From Lachnospiraceae bacterium XBB2008 (GTDB taxonomy: Bacteria; Bacillota; Clostridia; Lachnospirales; Lachnospiraceae), in the NCBI GenBank assembly GCA_900102235.1, contig FMVL01000003.1, positions 248,001-312,000 on the forward strand: a stretch of DNA of 64,000 nucleotides, read 5' to 3'. The notes below the pieces were generated by a model. That model did not search any database, was not told where the DNA came from, and saw only the letters and a program-made list of their open reading frames with translations. The stretch's first letter is position 1, and each line of letters opens with the position of its first letter. A program made the translations under genes and the position numbers. Of this stretch, positions 55,002 to 64,000 are shown piece by piece.

Positions 55002-56957
55002 TTAGTCATCAAAAGGACGATTTAATTCTTCACATCCGGGCAGGACGAAACGCCCCTCGGAAATGATGACCCTGCGGCTTCCGTCTGCGCATACCGCTGC
55101 CAGTTCGCCGAGTTCGTCATAGGGGACCGTGATGTCCGTATGGCAGTTAAAATATGCTTTTTCCGGATCCGTCTTTCTCAGGAGCGAACACTCGTTGTCT
55201 CGTGCGATTATCTCCTTGCCGTCCGGATTATATACAGCAACGTCTTCCGACTGGCTGTAGCATGTATCGCCGAATGCAAAATGCGGCCCGGTCTTTTCCG
55301 CGATCAGGATCGGCAGTTTCGCCTCGATGTTAAGCTTTCTGGCCAGAACAAATGCCGTGGTATTGGTTCCTATCGCACACTCACCCATGGGCAGAGTCTT
55401 ATGATGGAAAAGTATGTTGTCCTCGATGAGCTTGGGGCCTTCTGCACAGGAGTATGCGCTTATCATGCCGTCCTTAACCTCTATGGACAGATCATGATAC
55501 TCGATCCCTTCGAGGAAAACATGCGTCACATGCAATATTCCGTTCGTTCCCGAAAGAACAGGGGATGTGAATACCTCTCCCACGGGAATGTTGACATCGG
55601 CAACACAGTTCTCGAAGATGGTCTGATGTTCGGGATCGGTCAGGGTGGCCAGACGGACCGTCAGGTCCGTGCGGTTATCACCCCGTCCGCGTACATGCAC
55701 ATATTCCGCGGTATCGAGTACATCAATGATGCACTGCTGCATATCGCGGTACAGTTCATAGTCGAGGTTGTTGAGCTGCACGGTGGCATTGAATACTTCC
55801 TCGAAATTATCCCCGATCGAAGGGAGCGGATAAGCAATGACGGTGAAACTCCTCTCCTCTCCGGGTATGTATTCATTGGTGGTCTTCCCCGCATAAGCGG
55901 CATATCCCGTGACCAGTTTGCGTCCGGCTTCCGTATAGTCGGCGGCTTCTTCCTTGGTCTCGGGGGTAAAATCGGGTTCTCCGAAAATGTCCACCACGGC
56001 GGGTCCCGCCTGAACCTTAGCCTCAGCCTTAACTTCTTCAAAAGCCTCTTTCAGCGCAGCTTTCCGGCACTCATTAAGTTCCTCGTCCAGAATGAGGCTC
56101 AGGTCATTCTTATGATCCAGATCGAACTGTGGATTCGGGTTTGCCCCGAAGAATCCGTTTTTTTCCACGCTCCTTCCGGTAAATAAACTGTATCCGGCCC
56201 GCATCATCGTGCATTTGAGTCCCTGCGCCGAAAGGATCCGCGAAGCTATGACCATCATCGGAAGGAAACCCAGATTGAACCTCAGTTCCGCAGTATCCTT
56301 GATCGAAAGATCTCTGCCTGTGACCTCGAAGCCCTTGATATATCCGTCGGTAAAGGTTGTTGCCATCGCCTTTAATTCATCGTCGCTCATTGCGCAGAGT
56401 TTCTTCACCATGCGTATCTCGTTATCGGATATGTATTCTCCGGACAGATACATGGTCCGCAGAAAATCATCCGCTCTGAGAGCCATGCTCTCGGATGCTA
56501 TGTTAAGTTTCAGGTGCGAATACCCGTGAACGATCTGGGATCTTATCTTTTTCCTGAATTCCCTAAGGACATGATCATGGTAGTAGCCGTACAGCGCAAG
56601 TTTGATCTTCTTTGCATCCGTTCCGGCTTCTTTTACCTCATCCATCAGAGCAAGCCGCATCTTAAAGCCTTCCTCGTCCTGCTCAAATACCGAAGGGATG
56701 GCTGCACGCAGTTCGGCGTAGACCGCACAGAGCAGTCTTCCGAGTTCCGAACCGAGTTCCCGGACCGCTACAGTGGGGTTTACATAACTAGCCGCATATC
56801 GGTCAGGCCTGATCTGTGCGTACAGCCTCTCATTGATGCATGCAAGCTCCGCATTATCCAGATCATCCGCGTTTTCCATCATGTGCCACGTGTCACATAA
56901 CAACTTGGTAAAGCCCGAAACTTCACTATAATATGATTCCAATTTAGTCATATCCAT
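55002..56957 (-). CDS. M29-family aminopeptidase (651 aa)
   Basis: A thermophilic-type metallopeptidase domain occupies the C-terminal part. Marks are the HKTLPMGECAIGTNTTAF metal-site loop, LPILIAEKTGPHFAFGDTCY and the late TDITVPYDELGELAA region. The N-terminal ~280 residues are helical and extend beyond the ~410-residue classical M29 enzyme; I recognise this longer form from Lachnospiraceae. The ATG at 56957 overlaps the upstream TGA (TGATG) with AGGA in front, and is preferred over the GTG at 56975. Confidence 0.88.
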   Translation of the reverse strand: MDMTKLESYYSEVSGFTKLLCDTWHMMENADDLDNAELACINERLYAQIRPDRYAASYVNPTVAVRELGSELGRLLCAVYAELRAAIPSVFEQDEEGFKMRLALMDEVKEAGTDAKKIKLALYGYYHDHVLREFRKKIRSQIVHGYSHLKLNIASESMALRADDFLRTMYLSGEYISDNEIRMVKKLCAMSDDELKAMATTFTDGYIKGFEVTGRDLSIKDTAELRFNLGFLPMMVIASRILSAQGLKCTMMRAGYSLFTGRSVEKNGFFGANPNPQFDLDHKNDLSLILDEELNECRKAALKEAFEEVKAEAKVQAGPAVVDIFGEPDFTPETKEEAADYTEAGRKLVTGYAAYAGKTTNEYIPGEERSFTVIAYPLPSIGDNFEEVFNATVQLNNLDYELYRDMQQCIIDVLDTAEYVHVRGRGDNRTDLTVRLATLTDPEHQTIFENCVADVNIPVGEVFTSPVLSGTNGILHVTHVFLEGIEYHDLSIEVKDGMISAYSCAEGPKLIEDNILFHHKTLPMGECAIGTNTTAFVLARKLNIEAKLPILIAEKTGPHFAFGDTCYSQSEDVAVYNPDGKEIIARDNECSLLRKTDPEKAYFNCHTDITVPYDELGELAAVCADGSRRVIISEGRFVLPGCEELNRPFDD

Positions 56958-57274
56958 CAATTCAGTCCTATCCACAATAGCGCACCAAGCACCAGTATCA
57001 CAATCACATTCAGGATCACTCCCACGGTCGGGACTGCCTTCCTCTTATCGACATCGGAACATGCCATGGCACCGAGTATGAGTCCTACAACCGCCATCAG
57101 AAGCGTAACAAGGAGTGCCCCGCCGAAACGGGAGTTCACTTCTCCCTGCTTTAAATAGCTCGCGATCAGGCTGTACGCCACCGAACCCGAGCACAGTATG
57201 CCGAGCACCAGCGCCATTATCCCTTTATCCGATTGTTCCTGTGCGGTAAAGATGATCCTATTCTTTCGCGCCAT
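56957..57274 (-). CDS. Small membrane protein, DUF6142-like (105 aa)
   Basis: Three hydrophobic segments (about 18-40, 52-70 and 83-104) and little else, with a basic N-terminus. I associate it with DUF6142, but only from general resemblance. It overlaps the end of pyrE by 17 bp and the M29 gene by one base, so it is translationally coupled to both. Confidence 0.7.
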   Translation of the reverse strand: MARKNRIIFTAQEQSDKGIMALVLGILCSGSVAYSLIASYLKQGEVNSRFGGALLVTLLMAVVGLILGAMACSDVDKRKAVPTVGVILNVIVILVLGALLWIGLN

Positions 57275-57941
57275 ATTCTCTGTAATAAGCGTCTATCGCT
57301 TCCTTGATATCATCATCGATCACGACACGGCCGTTCACCGGTCTGTTGTGAAGAGCCTCGGTAACCTCAGCCATCGAAACAATGGCTGCCGTCGGGAATC
57401 CGTATCTGTCGGAGACTTCGGCCAGAGCGCTCCTTTCGGAATCCATGCCCCTCTCTCCGCGGTCCAGGCTGACCATCAGACCCACGATCTCCACATTCGC
57501 GGCGGCGCGGACCTTGGGTACGGTCTCCTCCATGGATTTACCCGATGTTGTAACGTCCTCTATCATGATGACACGGTCGCCGTCCTTGAGAGGACTTCCG
57601 AGCAGCCCACCCTTGTCTGCGCCGTGGTCCTTGGCTTCCTTGCGGTCCGAGCAGTATCTGACCTCGCGTCCGTACAGTTCGCTGTATGCCACCGCCGTGA
57701 CCACGCTGATCGGGATGCCCTTGTATGCAGGCCCGAAGAGCACGTCGAAATCATCACCGTATGTCGAATGGATCGCCTGCGCATAATACTCGCCGAGTCT
57801 CTTTAACTGGGATCCGGTGACATACGCTCCCGCATTCATGAAAAAAGGGGACTTACGTCCGCTCTTTAATGTGAAATCGCCAAATTTGAGCACATCCGAC
57901 TCCACCATGAATTCTATGAATTCTTCTTTATATTTGTCCAT
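57258..57941 (-). CDS. pyrE: Orotate phosphoribosyltransferase (227 aa)
   Basis: PyrE joins orotate to PRPP to give OMP. The PRPP-binding motif VIMIEDVTTSGKSM and the FTLKSGRKSPFFMNAGAY start region are typical. AAAGGAG precedes the ATG. No other pyr genes are adjacent apart from pyrG 3 kb away in another operon. Confidence 0.96.
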   Translation of the reverse strand: MDKYKEEFIEFMVESDVLKFGDFTLKSGRKSPFFMNAGAYVTGSQLKRLGEYYAQAIHSTYGDDFDVLFGPAYKGIPISVVTAVAYSELYGREVRYCSDRKEAKDHGADKGGLLGSPLKDGDRVIMIEDVTTSGKSMEETVPKVRAAANVEIVGLMVSLDRGERGMDSERSALAEVSDRYGFPTAAIVSMAEVTEALHNRPVNGRVVIDDDIKEAIDAYYREYGAKE

Positions 57942-57990
57942 CGTCAGCTCCTTTATGTGTCCTTACGCTTTATCCCGATAATCATATCAT

Positions 57991-58033
57991 CATCCGCCCC
58001 AAAAATCCATTTGTCATCTGCCCCAAAAATCTG
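57991..58033. repeat. Two 19-nt direct repeats upstream of the ECF gene
   Basis: CATCCGCCCCAAAAATC at 57991 and CATCTGCCCCAAAAATC at 58015 are 24 bp apart (about two helical turns), directly upstream of the -35 box. This spacing suits an operator for a DNA-binding protein in the pyrE/ECF divergent region. Confidence 0.65.
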
Positions 58034-58035
58034 TT

Positions 58036-58064
58036 TTGACATATGAAAAGATTTGTACTAAACT
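58036..58064 (+). promoter_or_regulatory. Promoter of the ECF S-component gene
   Basis: TTGACA (58036-58041), a 17-bp spacer and TAAACT (58059-58064) lie 36 bp before the ATG. Confidence 0.7.
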
Positions 58065-58100
58065 TTCACGTGGAAAATCGGAAAACACAGGAAAAAAGAG

Positions 58101-58625
58101 ATGAAAAATCAAAGAAACGCCACCATCAGGCTGACCATGACCGCGTTGTTCATGGCATTCAACATCGCGCTCTCGTCCTTCGGCATTCCCGTTCCCGGCG
58201 GACACCTGTATCTGTGCGATGTAGCGATCTGCCTGGCATCCATCCTGCTCGGACCTTTTGAAGCTTTTGCAGTAGGCGGCATCGGATCGTTCTTAGGCGA
58301 CATGATCTTTTATCCACTGCCCATGTTCGTATCCCTCGTGACACACGGACTTCAGGCAGCCCTGATATCCCTGATCTCACATCATACGTTAAAACACAAC
58401 CCTAAGCTTGCATCAGGTATAGGCGTGGCTGTCGGTGCCGTCATCATGGTCACCGGATATACTCTGGGCAAGATCTTCGTCTACAGTACTCTCGAGTATG
58501 CGATCCTGAAGCTCCCCTACGAGATAGCTCAGGGTGCGCTCGGTGCGATCTTAGGCTGGGTGCTTTGCTGGAAATGCGGCATACACTCCGCTTTTGTCCG
58601 CTTTGTTTCAGACCCGGATGAGTGA
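58101..58625 (+). CDS. ECF transporter substrate-binding (S) component (174 aa)
   Basis: Five to six hydrophobic helices. RLTMTALFMAFNIALSSF with GGHLYLCDVAICLASILLG and GIGSFLGDMIFYP match the ECF S-component fold (PF07155-like). Such proteins bind vitamins or similar small molecules and share a common ECF ATPase module, which is not in the window. Substrate cannot be assigned. GAGATG precedes the start weakly. The 3' end overlaps the next gene by 8 bp. Confidence 0.82.
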   Translation: MKNQRNATIRLTMTALFMAFNIALSSFGIPVPGGHLYLCDVAICLASILLGPFEAFAVGGIGSFLGDMIFYPLPMFVSLVTHGLQAALISLISHHTLKHNPKLASGIGVAVGAVIMVTGYTLGKIFVYSTLEYAILKLPYEIAQGALGAILGWVLCWKCGIHSAFVRFVSDPDE

Positions 58626-59112
58626 AAAAGAATTCGACAAGGCTCTATCGGCTTTTACCAAGGATTTCGCAAACGGCGGAGCCGTCAGGCATCTGGCCGA
58701 TTCGGGCCTTACCGTAAAAGAGATACAAAGAAAACTTGACTATCCCATGTCAGAATCTTCTGTCGGTGAGATGGTCTGGAAACACTTTGTCAATTCCGGC
58801 GTGATCCTGACCGAAGAACCGGGATCCGCCCCCGCGGAAAAAGTAAGTTATGTCCGGGAACTTGATGAGTTCGGAAGGGCGTCTTTCAGGCGTGTATCCG
58901 AACCCGTTACGCCTCCCGAAGAAGGATACTTCGAATGTGATTTCGGTCTGCTGATGCATAGGGACCGTAAGAAATACGATGAATTACTGAGTAAGCTCGA
59001 CGGAACCGATCGCGACTACATATCGGGGCTTCCCTGGCCGCGCTCAAAAGTATGGCACGTCATGAACGAGCGGATGAAGCGTATCAGTCTGAAGCTTTCT
59101 GAAGCGAAATGA
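58618..59112 (+). CDS. Conserved hypothetical protein with possible HTH (164 aa)
   Basis: The N-terminal region VRHLADSGLTVKEIQRKLDY resembles a helix-turn-helix, and the following helix ends at WKHFVNSG. A C-terminal part contains LPWPRSKVWHVMNERMKRI. No named family is recognised. The ATG at 58618 overlaps the ECF stop (ATGAGTGA), so the two are co-translated. It converges with the ANTAR gene and overlaps its 3' end by 29 bp. Confidence 0.65.
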   Translation: MSEKEFDKALSAFTKDFANGGAVRHLADSGLTVKEIQRKLDYPMSESSVGEMVWKHFVNSGVILTEEPGSAPAEKVSYVRELDEFGRASFRRVSEPVTPPEEGYFECDFGLLMHRDRKKYDELLSKLDGTDRDYISGLPWPRSKVWHVMNERMKRISLKLSEAK

Positions 59113-59680
59113 TCTCCCGGGATATGACGCCTCTTGATACTCCCCTGTCCATGGCCTGTTTTCCTATATATCTGTGAGCATCGTCCTCCGACATATGTTC
59201 CGTTTCGATCAGTATCAGTTTTGCTCTGTTAACGATACGGATCTCATCCATTTTTTCTTCAAGAGTCTGTGCTTTTTTCTCTGCTTTCTTGTACTTATCC
59301 CTGATCGCACACATGAACCTGACGGCGCGCGAGACCAGAGCGCGGTTTACCGGCTTGGGTATGACCAGGATGCCGTGGTCAGCCACACGCTCTTTTACAT
59401 CCTCGCATATATCCGCGGGCGAAACGAGTATCACCGCCGATGAATGAGACGTGCTGATGTCTATGGCCAGATCCGTAGCCGCCTCATCGGCCAGAGGAAT
59501 GTTGATCATGATCACGTCATAGTCTCTCGAGACCAGCTCGCGTCTGGCCATGGAAGCACTACTCCGGACCTCTACGGCACCGTAGACGACATCCGGAATG
59601 ACCTTCGATATGTAATTGCTCATCTTATCGGAAGATGACACGATGAGAACATCGCAGGTTCTGTCGGCTGCATCTGCCAT
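59084..59680 (-). CDS. ANTAR-domain regulator with pseudo-receiver (198 aa)
   Basis: A receiver-like domain (about 8-125) precedes a coiled linker and an ANTAR RNA-binding domain (about 140-195: VNRAKLILIETEHMSEDDAH... GKQAMDRG). ANTAR proteins act as antiterminators by binding paired hexaloop hairpins in leader RNA. The usual phospho-Asp lies in a (V/L)(L/I)D motif, but here the strand reads VIMINIP (Asn), and the acidic pair after beta1 reads VSSSD. The late Lys (PKPVN) is kept. Its ATG follows the glnA-like TAA directly, so the two are coupled. Glutamine-linked control of nitrogen genes is the usual theme for this arrangement. Confidence 0.85.
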   Translation of the reverse strand: MADAADRTCDVLIVSSSDKMSNYISKVIPDVVYGAVEVRSSASMARRELVSRDYDVIMINIPLADEAATDLAIDISTSHSSAVILVSPADICEDVKERVADHGILVIPKPVNRALVSRAVRFMCAIRDKYKKAEKKAQTLEEKMDEIRIVNRAKLILIETEHMSEDDAHRYIGKQAMDRGVSRGVISREIISLQKASD

Positions 59681-63991
<4,311 letters not shown>

Positions 63992-64000
63992 ATCAGATCA

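Overview
The window reads as chromosomal DNA of a Clostridia bacterium, most likely a Lachnospiraceae (Butyrivibrio/Roseburia-type). The signs are strong AGGAGG-type ribosome sites, a single-chain clostridial PurL, a clpC - small 'endosialidase-like' gene - radA order, glnA followed by an ANTAR regulator, DUF4003 and several diguanylate cyclases. There is no rRNA, CRISPR array or intact insertion sequence. Family assignment rests on recognising proteins by eye, not on a search.

Layout. 1-5.9 kb: a MacB-like ABC export operon (ATPase, adaptor, permease, start of a further gene), a tiny zinc ribbon and a CobW-type GTPase that lacks the usual CxCC motif. 6.1-13.5 kb: a membrane-anchored SurA/PrsA-like protein, a doubtful membrane ORF beside a 35-bp palindrome, then a signalling operon read leftwards (STAS anti-anti-sigma, Cache-PP2C phosphatase, lipoprotein, DUF4003, CPBP-like membrane protein, GGDEF protein). 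13.5-30.0 kb: an unusual accessory-looking block. It holds an operon of a radical SAM enzyme, two GNAT-like proteins, a 2219-residue protein with an embedded ABC1/UbiB-type kinase domain, a third GNAT-like protein and a 1312-residue calpain-like protease. Converging on it is an 811-residue protein that shares the protease's N-terminal domain. This is my best candidate for an undescribed system.

30.0-30.85 kb: a scarred tRNA locus with a both-ends-truncated SRAP (YedK/HMCES) remnant, a chimeric 24-bp repeat, an intact tRNA-Met, a second tRNA-Met whose T arm is split by 54 nt, and tRNA-Val, all behind a good promoter. 30.8-39.6 kb: AI-2E permease, argS, queH, purL, two small conserved genes and tRNA-Trp.

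39.7-57.9 kb: a long run of tightly spaced leftward genes. purE-purM-purN-purD is followed by an SH3/acidic membrane protein, clpC, a small conserved gene, radA, an LCP-family protein, a heterodimeric ABC exporter and a PAS-GGDEF-GAF protein. Upstream of it, separated by about 55 bp, are pyrE, a small membrane protein and an M29 aminopeptidase. 58.1-59.1 kb: a rightward ECF S-component and a small unknown. 59.1-64.0 kb: gltD-pyrG-glnA-like-ANTAR, a glutamine/nucleotide nitrogen operon. Purine, pyrimidine and glutamine metabolism (purEMND, purL, pyrE, pyrG, gltD, glnA) dominate the right half, while signalling and the giant-protein cluster dominate the left.
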